From positions 1 to 6,266 of the forward strand of contig JAQULV010000088.1 of the NCBI GenBank assembly GCA_028718405.1: a stretch of DNA of 6,266 nt, written 5' to 3'. Numbering within the stretch: the first letter of the stretch is position 1; each line of letters opens with the position of its first letter. Of this stretch, positions 1-5,984 are shown in pieces. Below the pieces are notes generated by a model that saw only the letters and a program-made list of their open reading frames with translations, ran no database searches and was not told where the DNA came from. The position numbers and the translations under genes are program-made. Source of the stretch: Smithellaceae bacterium. Its GTDB lineage: Bacteria; Desulfobacterota; Syntrophia; Syntrophales; JAQULV01.

Positions 1-2
1 AC

Positions 3-917
3 CACCAAATCGACGCCGCTGTCGTGGCCGGCAAGCTTTTGGGGTTGAACCGGGACCAGATGATGGACGCCCTGGGCATCTCCTGCTTCCCTCCCATGAC
101 GCAGTGCTTTGCGGGTTGGTTCTCTCCCACAAAGGGACTCATAACCGGCGGCCCGGTGCATGCCGGGATCACCGGCGCCTGCCTGGCAAAGGCGGGTTTC
201 AAGGGTTTCAGGAAAATCATCGAGCATCCGGACGGCTTTTCATCCGCCATCTTTGAACGCTACGACCTGGAAGAAATGGTGCGGGATTTGGGCAGCGACT
301 GGCGCACCGATACTCATTCACCCAAGCTTTACCCGTGTTGCGGGTGGCTGGATGCACTGGTAGATTCCGCGCTCGATCTCATGCGTGCCTACGGGATTGA
401 CTGGCGGGACATCTCCGGTGTCGATGTGCAGAGTCCGACGGTCACGCTGCTCCTGAATAAGCCGAAGGATGAGTTGATCGATTTGATTGAGCGGATTGCA
501 AAGACCGATTACCTGACCTGCGTGCCGCTTTATTTCAATTCCGTCTATCCGCTGGCCGTCGCCATGATGGACGGCGAATTGACGCCGGCACAGTTCACCA
601 AGGAACGGATCACGGACAAACAACTCCATGCATTCTTCGACAGGATACACTTCGTGGTCGATCCGTCCTTGGACGTCAAGGAGATGCAAGAAGGCATCAA
701 CAGCGGCGGGGTAAAGATCCGACTTAAGAATGGGACCGAATACCATCAATTTACCGATGCCATGAAGGGTTCTTACAAGAACCCCATCGATATCAGAGAG
801 AAGCTGGAAATCTGCACCCGGCATATCCTGAGCCGTCAGCAGCGAGACGAGATTTTCGATGCGGCCGGCCGCATCGATCAGATGGAACACATCCAAGACT
901 TCACGGACCTGTTGTGA
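3..917 (+). CDS. MmgE/PrpD family protein, C-terminal part (5' end outside window)
   Basis: This is the C-terminal 304 residues of an MmgE/PrpD family protein. The family includes 2-methylcitrate dehydratase and cis-aconitate decarboxylase, cytoplasmic enzymes that add or remove water or CO2 on tricarboxylic-type acids. The frame is open from base 3, so the GTG at 24 is an internal Val codon and not a start; roughly 150-190 N-terminal residues are missing compared with the usual 450-490. Recognisable family features are the helical stretch LLGLNRDQMMDALGIS, the glycine-rich GGPVHAG segment followed by AKAGFKG, the KLYPCCGWLDALVDSAL segment (family pattern K-x-YPCC) and, near the C-terminus, YFNSVYPLAVAMMDGELTP. 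The substrate cannot be told from this fragment, and PrpD itself is only one possibility. The gene ends in TGA and converges on the PilZ gene with 15 bp between stop codons. Confidence 0.88.
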   Translation, partial: HQIDAAVVAGKLLGLNRDQMMDALGISCFPPMTQCFAGWFSPTKGLITGGPVHAGITGACLAKAGFKGFRKIIEHPDGFSSAIFERYDLEEMVRDLGSDWRTDTHSPKLYPCCGWLDALVDSALDLMRAYGIDWRDISGVDVQSPTVTLLLNKPKDELIDLIERIAKTDYLTCVPLYFNSVYPLAVAMMDGELTPAQFTKERITDKQLHAFFDRIHFVVDPSLDVKEMQEGINSGGVKIRLKNGTEYHQFTDAMKGSYKNPIDIREKLEICTRHILSRQQRDEIFDAAGRIDQMEHIQDFTDLL

Positions 918-932
918 TGAGTGCGTTTCCTG

Positions 933-1367
933 TCAGAATGGACGTCCCGGGGCGAAGAGTCCCCGGCTAGCTTTATGGCTTTTCAGGAATCTCGCCAGCT
1001 GTTCTTTGCCGGGCTTCTTCACCCTGAGGAACGCCACGCCCACACGATAGATGGACGCGGGGGTGTCGCTCGAGATGTCATACCAGCGGACCTCTCCGAT
1101 TGCCTCGAACGGCGGCTCGTCCGGAGTGAGTTGAATGCTCATGTATAAACGGTGCTTCCGGGCAAACGGGAGTCCCGACAGCAAATGGACGCCTTCAATC
1201 TCGATAGACTGTGTTTCCAAGCAGATGCCGCTTTTGGAGATATTTCGGCTTCTAATGTGCAGGGGGGGACGCTGCTGGGGGGCTTCCGTCACCGGAACAA
1301 TCTCAACGGCGACGTCCAACGGGCAGTCCAGGCGCTGAAACTTTCTTTTTTCCAATCCATCGCTCAT
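933..1367 (-). CDS. Single-domain PilZ protein (c-di-GMP receptor)
   Basis: A 144-residue protein consisting essentially of one PilZ domain, the family that binds cyclic di-GMP and relays it to motility, exopolysaccharide or secretion machinery. Both signature parts are present: RxxxR as R8-K-F-Q-R12, and [D/N]xSxxG as N42-I-S44-K-S-G47. Further typical strands are GEVRW (91-95) and YRVGVAFL (107-114). There is no membrane segment or partner domain, so it is probably a cytoplasmic adaptor whose target cannot be read from the sequence. The frame is open 76 codons upstream of the chosen ATG, but that extension is low-quality sequence rich in Arg and Gly. An AGGAG lies 6 nt before the ATG at 1367, which settles the start. 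The gene diverges from the Cys-protein gene and converges on the PrpD-family gene. Confidence 0.9.
   Translation of the reverse strand: MSDGLEKRKFQRLDCPLDVAVEIVPVTEAPQQRPPLHIRSRNISKSGICLETQSIEIEGVHLLSGLPFARKHRLYMSIQLTPDEPPFEAIGEVRWYDISSDTPASIYRVGVAFLRVKKPGKEQLARFLKSHKASRGLFAPGRPF
947..966 (+). terminator. Possible weak terminator hairpin for the PrpD-family gene
   Basis: A 6-bp GC stem (CCGGGG at 947-952 pairing with CCCCGG at 961-966, 8-nt loop) lies 30 nt after the stop of the plus-strand gene. It is followed by a mixed sequence with only short T runs, so it lacks a proper U tract. It falls inside the last codons of the oppositely oriented PilZ gene. The stem may be chance in GC-rich DNA. 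Confidence 0.22.
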
Positions 1368-1373
1368 GACCGA

Positions 1374-1378
1374 CTCCT
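1374..1378 (-). promoter_or_regulatory. Shine-Dalgarno site that fixes the PilZ start
   Basis: On the minus strand AGGAG stands 6 nt before the ATG at 1367-1365. This site is the reason for preferring the 144-residue protein over the longer reading frame that begins at 1595. Confidence 0.8.
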
Positions 1379-1385
1379 GACCGGT

Positions 1386-1405
1386 TTCGGTACGCACTGA
1401 CCGAA
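1386..1405 (-). promoter_or_regulatory. Hairpin in the PilZ mRNA leader
   Basis: Perfect 6-bp inverted repeat TTCGGT (1386-1391) and ACCGAA (1400-1405) with an 8-nt loop. It would fold in the PilZ transcript about 7 nt upstream of its Shine-Dalgarno site. The same stretch contains CTGACCG twice (1377-1383 and 1397-1403). It could be an RNA hairpin or a protein-binding site; its function is not known. Confidence 0.3.
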
Positions 1406-1517
1406 TCATCCGCATCGCCGCGCCCGGGGTTCCGATCCCCTGGCGCAGGCAGCATCCGCGGGAAACGGCCGTGTGTCCCTGCTCACGCCGGGGGCCGTCT
1501 CGCCGGTATCGAGCGGG

Positions 1518-1547
1518 AATAAAGCATAGTCCGGACCGTCTTGTCAA
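1518..1547 (-). promoter_or_regulatory. Candidate sigma-70 promoter for the PilZ gene
   Basis: On the minus strand a perfect -35 box TTGACA (1547-1542) is followed after 18 bp by TTTATT (1523-1518), four of six matches to TATAAT. Transcription would start near 1511 and leave a leader of about 140 nt before the PilZ ATG. The -35 box is good but the -10 box is weak, so this is tentative. Confidence 0.4.
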
Positions 1548-1584
1548 AGTTTCGCTGTCCGGGCCGTTCCCGTTGCTCCGGACA
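1529..1584. promoter_or_regulatory. Cluster of GTCCGG/CCGGAC half-sites between divergent promoters
   Basis: A perfect 8-bp palindrome GTCCGGAC (1529-1536) sits inside the spacer of the leftward promoter. A second pair, TGTCCGG (1556-1562) and CCGGACA (1578-1584), forms a 7-bp inverted repeat centred near 1570, almost midway between the two divergent -35 boxes. The position is that expected of an operator shared by both promoters. No regulator gene is visible nearby, and GC-rich DNA makes such hexamers more common. Confidence 0.35.
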
Positions 1585-1599
1585 CAGCCCCGCATGCCA

Positions 1600-1628
1600 T
1601 TGACATTGAAGGGCGTTCCTCATATACT
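1600..1628 (+). promoter_or_regulatory. Strong sigma-70 promoter for the Cys-protein gene
   Basis: A perfect -35 box TTGACA (1600-1605), a 17-bp spacer and TATACT (1623-1628, five of six matches). The predicted transcription start is near 1635. That gives a leader of about 104 nt if translation begins at 1739, or about 23 nt if it begins at the ATG at 1658. It is the best sigma-70 promoter in the window. Confidence 0.75.
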
Positions 1629-1738
1629 CCCCTCGTCTCGATGGCGTCGAGATTTGCATGCATTCTCGATCAAATCAGCAACCCTGGCCTGGCGTCAAGC
1701 GGGATCGGAGGGACGACGGGAGGTTTGATCTGGCACTC

Positions 1739-2422
1739 ATGACAACCGCACCGGATCTTCACAGGGACAGGGGCATGTACCTGCACTTTGCCGACGGCAG
1801 CGTCATCGATTTCTCGGAAGGGCATGTGCGAGACCTCGCTGAAGAATATTGGCAGAATCCGTCCAAACTTCCGCCTCGGATCAAAGAGAACGACGCCTTC
1901 AAGACCTGCTCCGTCTGTCCCTTTCTGGGTCAGGATGTGTTTTGTTCCGCGATGAAACCCCTCCTGCCCTTCATAGAGCAGGTCGACCAGTTCAATTCCT
2001 ACGACAAGGTCACCGCGGTCTATGTCAAACGGGCAGGCCTTGAGTATGTCTGCGAAACCAATATGCAAACAGCCCTGCAATATGTGACCAATATCGCCGT
2101 TTTCGAGTATTGCGAGGATGCGAAACAGTTTCGTCGGTATTTCCAGGGCATCGAACCTCTACTGGACATGACCGAGGTCGTGTCCCGGCTTTTCCTCAAC
2201 ATCTACTGGCTCAACAAGGGAAATCGCCGGAAGATCGCCAAAACCATCAACGACATGCAGCACGCCGTCACGGTCACCAGCAAGAGCTGCGTCAACAGGC
2301 TCAACCTGATGTGCCAGAAGGATGGGCTCATCAATGCGTATGTCAGAACGCATATCCTGGCCGGGTTTCTGAGCGTCAATGTCGTTGACACCTTTCTCGA
2401 TCGCTATTTCAAGAAAACGTAA
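1739..2422 (+). CDS. Uncharacterised cysteine-containing protein
   Basis: A 227-residue soluble protein with no signal peptide or membrane segment. The N-terminal part has a short strand-turn MYLHFADGS (13-21). Next comes a cysteine cluster C57-x2-C60-P ... C69 (spacing CxxC-x8-C), followed by SYDKVTAVY (87-95) and further cysteines at 105, 125, 184 and 192. The C-terminal half looks helical, with IYWLNKGNRRKIAKTINDMQ in the middle. The CxxC...C group could hold zinc or an iron-sulfur cluster, which is inference. I vaguely recall an uncharacterised deltaproteobacterial family with the same order of parts (DG turn, CxxCP...C, SYDxV), possibly DUF6901, but cannot confirm it. The frame is open from an ATG at 1658, yet that 27-residue extension is basic and lacks a ribosome site. 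GGGAGG at 1718-1723 favours a start at ATG 1739 (15-nt spacing) or perhaps CTG 1730 (6-nt spacing). It is driven by the strong promoter just upstream and diverges from PilZ. Confidence 0.8.
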   Translation: MTTAPDLHRDRGMYLHFADGSVIDFSEGHVRDLAEEYWQNPSKLPPRIKENDAFKTCSVCPFLGQDVFCSAMKPLLPFIEQVDQFNSYDKVTAVYVKRAGLEYVCETNMQTALQYVTNIAVFEYCEDAKQFRRYFQGIEPLLDMTEVVSRLFLNIYWLNKGNRRKIAKTINDMQHAVTVTSKSCVNRLNLMCQKDGLINAYVRTHILAGFLSVNVVDTFLDRYFKKT

Positions 2423-2521
2423 AGGATCGCGTGCCAACGTTCTTTTGACCCATCCTGAAACTTTTGCGCGCCGTTGCGATCCGGTTTTTTCGGATGGCCC
2501 GCGGATACGATGACCCCGGAA

Positions 2522-2528
2522 AAGGAGG
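2522..2528 (+). promoter_or_regulatory. Shine-Dalgarno site that fixes the VOC protein start
   Basis: AAGGAGG lies 7 nt before ATG 2536. The frame is open from a TTG at 2464, but this site and the onset of the VOC fold directly after the ATG place the start at 2536. Confidence 0.85.
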
Positions 2529-2535
2529 GGAAGGG

Positions 2536-3114
2536 ATGATTTTACGTATCGATCACGTTTCCATCGCGGTCAAGGACCAGCAAAAGGCGGAGCGCTTTTT
2601 CCGTGACATCCTGGGGGCCGTTGCCGGCGTCGGGGCGGACGATCCCGGGGCGAAGTTTTTCTGGCAGATCTTCTCGCTGGGCGATCTGTCGCGGCTCGAG
2701 ATCATCTCCCCCACGGCAGAGGGCAGTTTCCTGGAGGGGTTTCTGAAGGACCGGGAGGGAGGCGTCCATCACATGACGCTTCAGACGCCCGATATCGGCA
2801 AGGCCATGGCCCATCTCGAGGCGCACGGCATTCCCTTCTTCGGCCACCACGAGTACCCGGGAGGCGTCTGGAAGGAGATCTTCATTCACCCCCGCGACGC
2901 CTTCGGCGTTCTCATTCAGATCGCGGAATTCGAGGCCGCGGACTGGCTGGCGGAGACGGTGAAACTCCCGCCGGACACGCGCTGGCAGGTCGAGAAGACC
3001 GAAACCGGCGCCGCCCTCGTCCTCGCCCACCCCGGCGGCGGCAAGGTTTCTCTGGACCTGACCCGTGACGAACTGAAAAAACTGGCGGCGTCGCTGGAGA
3101 AGGCCTGCGGCTGA
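2536..3114 (+). CDS. VOC (glyoxalase-fold) protein, methylmalonyl-CoA epimerase-like
   Basis: A 192-residue cytoplasmic protein of the vicinal oxygen chelate superfamily, metal-dependent enzymes that include glyoxalase I, dioxygenases and methylmalonyl-CoA epimerase. Two beta-alpha-beta-beta-beta modules are visible: IDHVSIAVKD (5-14) through LSRLEIISP (51-59), and GVHHMTLQT (76-84) through GVLIQIAEF (124-132). Predicted metal ligands by position are H7, E55 and H79. The fourth position, usually Glu in epimerases (GVLxEL pattern), is Gln128 here. After residue 135 there is a tail of about 57 residues (with TRWQVEKTET and SLDLTRDELKKLA) beyond the usual end of single-VOC epimerases. The overall layout, with HPRDAFG before the last strand, is closest to methylmalonyl-CoA epimerase-like proteins, but the Gln and the tail argue against assigning that activity. 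No promoter is evident in the 113-bp gap upstream. Confidence 0.85.
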   Translation: MILRIDHVSIAVKDQQKAERFFRDILGAVAGVGADDPGAKFFWQIFSLGDLSRLEIISPTAEGSFLEGFLKDREGGVHHMTLQTPDIGKAMAHLEAHGIPFFGHHEYPGGVWKEIFIHPRDAFGVLIQIAEFEAADWLAETVKLPPDTRWQVEKTETGAALVLAHPGGGKVSLDLTRDELKKLAASLEKACG

Positions 3115-3272
3115 AACCACCATCCCGTTAGCCGGCGTTCGCCGCCCCCGCAGGCGGATGGCGCCGTGGCGAAGGCGCACGCACCGTCGCCGCAAGACAG
3201 CGTCATGGGGGCCCGTGGAACGGCGTTCGCGCGGAGGGAAGGATCCGATCGACTCAACCCAGGAGGGCTTTT

Positions 3273-4253
3273 ATGGAAACCGTCTGGAACATGGGAATCC
3301 CGTGGAACCTCTTTTTCCAGAATCTGGGCGCCGGGCTCAGGACGCCCATGGAGGTCTTTTCCTTCCTGGGAACGGAAAGTTTCTTCCTGTTGCTCATGCC
3401 GGCCCTCTACTGGTGCGTCGAGGCCGGCATCGGCCTGCGCGTCGGCGTCATTCTCCTTTTGAACGCCGGGGTCAACGATGCGCTCAAACTGACCTTCCAC
3501 GGTCCCCGCCCGTACTGGTACAGTCCGGAGGTGATGGCTTACGCCCACGAGACCTCCTTCGGCCTGCCTTCCGGACACGCCCAGATGGCGTTTGGCGTCT
3601 GGGGAATGCTGGCCGCCATCGTCAACAGGGGGTGGGGATGGGTGATTGCCCTCCTCGTCATCCTGTTGATCGGCATTTCGCGCCTCTATCTGGGGGTTCA
3701 TTTTCTGCACGATGTGATGGTCGGCTGGCTGATCGGCGCTGGGTTGCTGTGGCTGGTCCTCCGGACCTGGCAACCGGTCGCGGCAAGGTTGAAATCCTTG
3801 AGCGGGGCACAGCAGCTCCTGGCGTCCTTCCTTGCCTCGCTGGGGCTTTTTCTGTTTTCCCTCGTCCCCTTCCTCTGTCTGAAAATCACGGGCTGGCAAC
3901 CGCTGCCGGCCTGGGCGGAACATGCCCGGGACGCCGTCTCGCTGAGCGCCGCCCTCACCGCCGCCGGAACGCTGTTCGGACTGCTGGCCGGCATGGCCTG
4001 GCTGAATCGCCGGGGCGGTTTCGATGCCGGCGGAGCGCTTTGGCAGCGCATCTTGCGCTATCTCCTGGGACTGGCCGGCGTTCTTGTGTTCTACCTCGGT
4101 CTGAAGGCGCTTTTCGGATGGATCGCCCCATATTCGGAGGCGGCGCTCCCTTATCTGTTGCGCTATATCCGCTATGCCCTGGTCGGGGCCTGGATCTCTG
4201 CGGGAGCGCCATGGATGTTCGTTAAACTGAAGTTGGCCAAACCAGTCGCCTGA
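3273..4253 (+). CDS. PAP2-family membrane phosphatase
   Basis: A 326-residue integral membrane protein of the PAP2 (phosphatidic acid phosphatase type 2) superfamily, which removes phosphate from lipid phosphates or isoprenyl diphosphates at the membrane. All three catalytic motifs are intact: K72-x6-R79-P80, P99-S-G-H102 and S136-R137-x5-H143-x3-D147. H143 is the predicted nucleophile, and H102 and D147 assist. Hydrophobic segments flank the motifs at about 35-65, 106-117 and 123-165. Past the core, about 150 further residues carry roughly four more hydrophobic segments (about 183-206, 222-245, 258-283 and 290-315). This makes it longer than the smallest PAP2 enzymes. The start is clear: AGGAGG (3261-3266) lies 6 nt before the ATG. 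Likely substrates are undecaprenyl diphosphate or a phospholipid, not decidable here. It is preceded by a 158-bp gap without a recognisable promoter and converges on the MFS gene. Confidence 0.93.
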   Translation: METVWNMGIPWNLFFQNLGAGLRTPMEVFSFLGTESFFLLLMPALYWCVEAGIGLRVGVILLLNAGVNDALKLTFHGPRPYWYSPEVMAYAHETSFGLPSGHAQMAFGVWGMLAAIVNRGWGWVIALLVILLIGISRLYLGVHFLHDVMVGWLIGAGLLWLVLRTWQPVAARLKSLSGAQQLLASFLASLGLFLFSLVPFLCLKITGWQPLPAWAEHARDAVSLSAALTAAGTLFGLLAGMAWLNRRGGFDAGGALWQRILRYLLGLAGVLVFYLGLKALFGWIAPYSEAALPYLLRYIRYALVGAWISAGAPWMFVKLKLAKPVA

Positions 4254-4346
4254 CCCCTGTTAAGACACGATCCCGAACTGGAAGGGGCGTTTCCCCGAGT
4301 GCCCCTGGGCAATTTCCCCACGCCGGCGCGGCGGCGGATTTATGAA

Positions 4347-4372
4347 GCCGATACGGGCGGGGCGGTATCGGC
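4347..4372. terminator. Hairpin between convergent PAP2 and MFS genes
   Basis: A perfect 8-bp inverted repeat, GCCGATAC (4347-4354) and GTATCGGC (4365-4372), with a 10-nt GC-rich loop. It begins 7 nt after the MFS stop codon and lies 93 nt after the PAP2 stop, so it could end transcripts from both sides. Neither flank has a solid T run: the MFS side continues TTCATAAAT and the PAP2 side AAGAGGGTT. It may therefore be an mRNA 3'-end stabiliser and not a classical intrinsic terminator. Confidence 0.5.
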
Positions 4373-4379
4373 AAGAGGG

Positions 4380-5573
4380 TTACGCCCCGTGCATTTGGCC
4401 CTTTCCGCTCGGTTGGCGTAACAGCAAAAGCGCCAGGCCGGCGGCGACAAAGGCGGCCGCGCCGAAAAAGAGGAAGCGCGGCCCCAGGAGGTCGATGACC
4501 AGACCGCCGATGGCGGGGCCGGTGAGGAGCGCGCCGTTCTGGCAGGCCATGTAGAGCCCCATGTAGCCCGCGCTCCGCTCCGGCGGAATCAGCCGCAGAT
4601 AATAGGTGTACGCGACGGTGAGCACCGCCGCGTAGCCGATCCCCCCGAAGAAGAGCATGACCCAGACCGCCGCGAGCGACTCGGCCAGGCCGGTCGCGGC
4701 CAGACCGACGATCAGCAGAACGAGCCCGATCGCGGTCACGCGCCGTTGGCCGAACCGGTCGCCCAGCACGCCCGCGGGGATCGCGCTGACGCAAAACACG
4801 GCAATCATGAAAACCATGATCGTCACCGCACGTTCCGTATTGACGGCGAGCATCTCCCGGACGGCAATGACAAAAAACATGAACACCATCCAAAGGCCGG
4901 TCCACCAGCAGGCCATCGCCGCGAGGAAGATCAGCACGGGGCGGTGACGCAGGGTGTCGCGCAGGACTCCGCCGGAGCGGATCAAGGGCGCCCGCGGCGG
5001 CAATTCACGGGTCCCCGCCATCAGCACGGCCACCGACACCGCGATCCCGCCCACCGCCCAGAGAAACGGCAGGCGGGGCGATACATCCCAGCTTCTGGCC
5101 CCGAGAAACATGAACGACAGAACCCCGAGCCCGCCCATCAGAAACATGAGCCCGGAGGCGGTGCCGTGTTGTTCCGGCGGCGTGAGGTCGGGGAGAAGCG
5201 CGAAATACGGCCCCATCACGGTGAAGAACCCGGCATAGAGAACCAGGGACAGCGGGAGCACAACGCGGATGTCCCGCGTCCAGGCCATCAGCAGGAGCGA
5301 CACCAGCACCGCCGCCCAACCGGCGAGGATGAAGGGCTTTCTCCTGCCCCAGCGCGTGTGGATCCGATCGGAAAGGCCGCCGATGAAGATGGGGAAAACC
5401 GCCCCGAAGATCCCGCCGACGGAGAGGATGATCCCAGTCAGGGATTTCGAGCCCGTGATGGCATTCAAATACAGCGGGAACGTGGCCATATTGAACCCCC
5501 AGAAGGTCTGAACCGCGAAGAGTCCGCAGGAAAAAATCAGGAGCTGGGGGAGAGTGCGCCGTTCAAGGATCAT
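4380..5573 (-). CDS. Major facilitator superfamily transporter, GPH/SLC45-like
   Basis: A 397-residue inner-membrane protein with about twelve hydrophobic segments, the normal size for MFS secondary transporters. The loop after the second helix carries GGLSDRIHTRWGRRKPFI (65-82), a version of MFS motif A typical of the glycoside-pentoside-hexuronide and sucrose/SLC45 groups. The second half repeats the motif as GDRFGQRR (271-278). Paired segments PDLTPPEQHGTASG (128-141) and PPERSAGYMGLY (330-341) show the internal two-fold symmetry. A sugar or glycoside substrate is suggested by the motif type but not proven. The frame is open up to a GTG at 5729, but the promoter at 5709-5737 would start transcription near 5702, which excludes that start. 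ATG 5573, eight residues before the first membrane helix, is the sensible choice, although it has no clear Shine-Dalgarno site. Confidence 0.9.
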   Translation of the reverse strand: MILERRTLPQLLIFSCGLFAVQTFWGFNMATFPLYLNAITGSKSLTGIILSVGGIFGAVFPIFIGGLSDRIHTRWGRRKPFILAGWAAVLVSLLLMAWTRDIRVVLPLSLVLYAGFFTVMGPYFALLPDLTPPEQHGTASGLMFLMGGLGVLSFMFLGARSWDVSPRLPFLWAVGGIAVSVAVLMAGTRELPPRAPLIRSGGVLRDTLRHRPVLIFLAAMACWWTGLWMVFMFFVIAVREMLAVNTERAVTIMVFMIAVFCVSAIPAGVLGDRFGQRRVTAIGLVLLIVGLAATGLAESLAAVWVMLFFGGIGYAAVLTVAYTYYLRLIPPERSAGYMGLYMACQNGALLTGPAIGGLVIDLLGPRFLFFGAAAFVAAGLALLLLRQPSGKGQMHGA

Positions 5574-5708
5574 GGGTGACGTCGTTGATAACCGCGGTGT
5601 TCGATGCGCGTCGTGCCGCCGATGGGGCAAGCGGGGGAGGATCGGACCACCGTCGCTTGATGACGATCCCCGTTTGCCCTCGCAACGTCCCGTCGGATCT
5701 CGCGGATG

Positions 5709-5737
5709 AATATAAAGAGAAATGAACACGATGACAA
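5709..5737 (-). promoter_or_regulatory. Sigma-70 promoter for the MFS transporter gene
   Basis: On the minus strand TTGTCA (5737-5732, five of six matches), a 17-bp spacer and TATATT (5714-5709, five of six matches). Transcription would begin near 5702 and give a leader of about 130 nt before ATG 5573. Confidence 0.65.
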
Positions 5738-5984
5738 GGCATTTCCCGATCTTGTCGTCGAATTCATCCGGCAGGCCTCCCGCGTCTCCGCGCGGCCCGC
5801 ATGGGCAAGGAGTCCGGCGATGCGAGACCGCCCTGAGGCGGGCTCATCTCCCGGCCGGCCGGACCCTGCAGGACCGCCGACCCTTCCCGGAGGGGAGGCC
5901 CTCGATGACGCACGCCTCGAGCGCGGACTCGGCCCCGCCGGCCCCTTCCGGAGGGAATGCTCTCTAAAGAAAGGATGATCGTTC
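5738..5984. other. GC-rich intergenic stretch without recognisable gene
   Basis: Two overlapping plus-strand reading frames of 80-90 codons cross this stretch. Their predicted products are Pro/Arg/Gly/Ser-rich without any family signature, and neither has a ribosome binding site. A short CCGCC-ctga-GGCGG hairpin (5828-5841) has no T tract. I see no gene here, and the composition changes sharply to AT-rich at about 5960. Confidence 0.5.

Noticed and set aside
318..896. A 192-codon minus-strand frame opposite the PrpD-family gene
   Set aside because: The plus strand encodes recognisable PrpD-family sequence over the whole stretch; this is its mirror frame.
1422..1438. A tRNA T-arm-like hairpin (GGGG-ttccgat-CCCC)
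   Set aside because: The loop lacks the conserved A at the usual place, and no acceptor, anticodon or D arm can be found around it on either strand.
1368..1511. Possible c-di-GMP (GEMM) riboswitch in the PilZ leader
   Set aside because: The long leader and PilZ context made this worth testing by eye, but the conserved GEMM sequence blocks and tetraloop arrangement are absent.
1642..1657. Possible sigma-54 element (TGGCGT ... TTGC) before the Cys-protein gene
   Set aside because: The GG and GC are 11 bp apart where 10 is required, and a near-perfect sigma-70 promoter already explains transcription here.
2430..2437. TTGGCACG on the minus strand, resembling a sigma-54 -24 element
   Set aside because: The -12 GC is missing at the required 10-bp distance, and it would point back into the 3' end of the Cys-protein gene.
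2479..2495. ATCCG-gtttttt-CGGAT hairpin after the Cys-protein gene
   Set aside because: The stem is only 5 bp and the T run is in the loop, not after the stem, so it is not an intrinsic terminator.
3142..3157. CCGCC/GGCGG hairpin between the VOC and PAP2 genes, similar to one at 5828-5841
   Set aside because: Short stems of this composition are expected by chance in GC-rich DNA, there is no T tract, and loops and flanks of the two copies differ.
2916..3923. A 335-codon minus-strand open frame opposite the VOC and PAP2 genes
   Set aside because: Its translation is Gln/Arg/Gly/Pro-rich without any motif and lies over two well-supported plus-strand genes; it is a typical shadow frame of GC-rich DNA.
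3158..4225. A 355-codon plus-strand frame overlapping the PAP2 gene
   Set aside because: It is Arg/Gly/Pro-rich, lacks a ribosome site, and the other frame carries all three PAP2 motifs.
4746..5579. A 277-codon plus-strand frame opposite the MFS gene
   Set aside because: The product is rich in Arg, His, Glu and Gln with no domain, and the minus-strand transporter is unambiguous.
5706..5978. Two overlapping small frames (81 and 90 codons) in the intergenic region
   Set aside because: No ribosome binding site, low-complexity composition and no recognisable domain; they also start within the MFS promoter.
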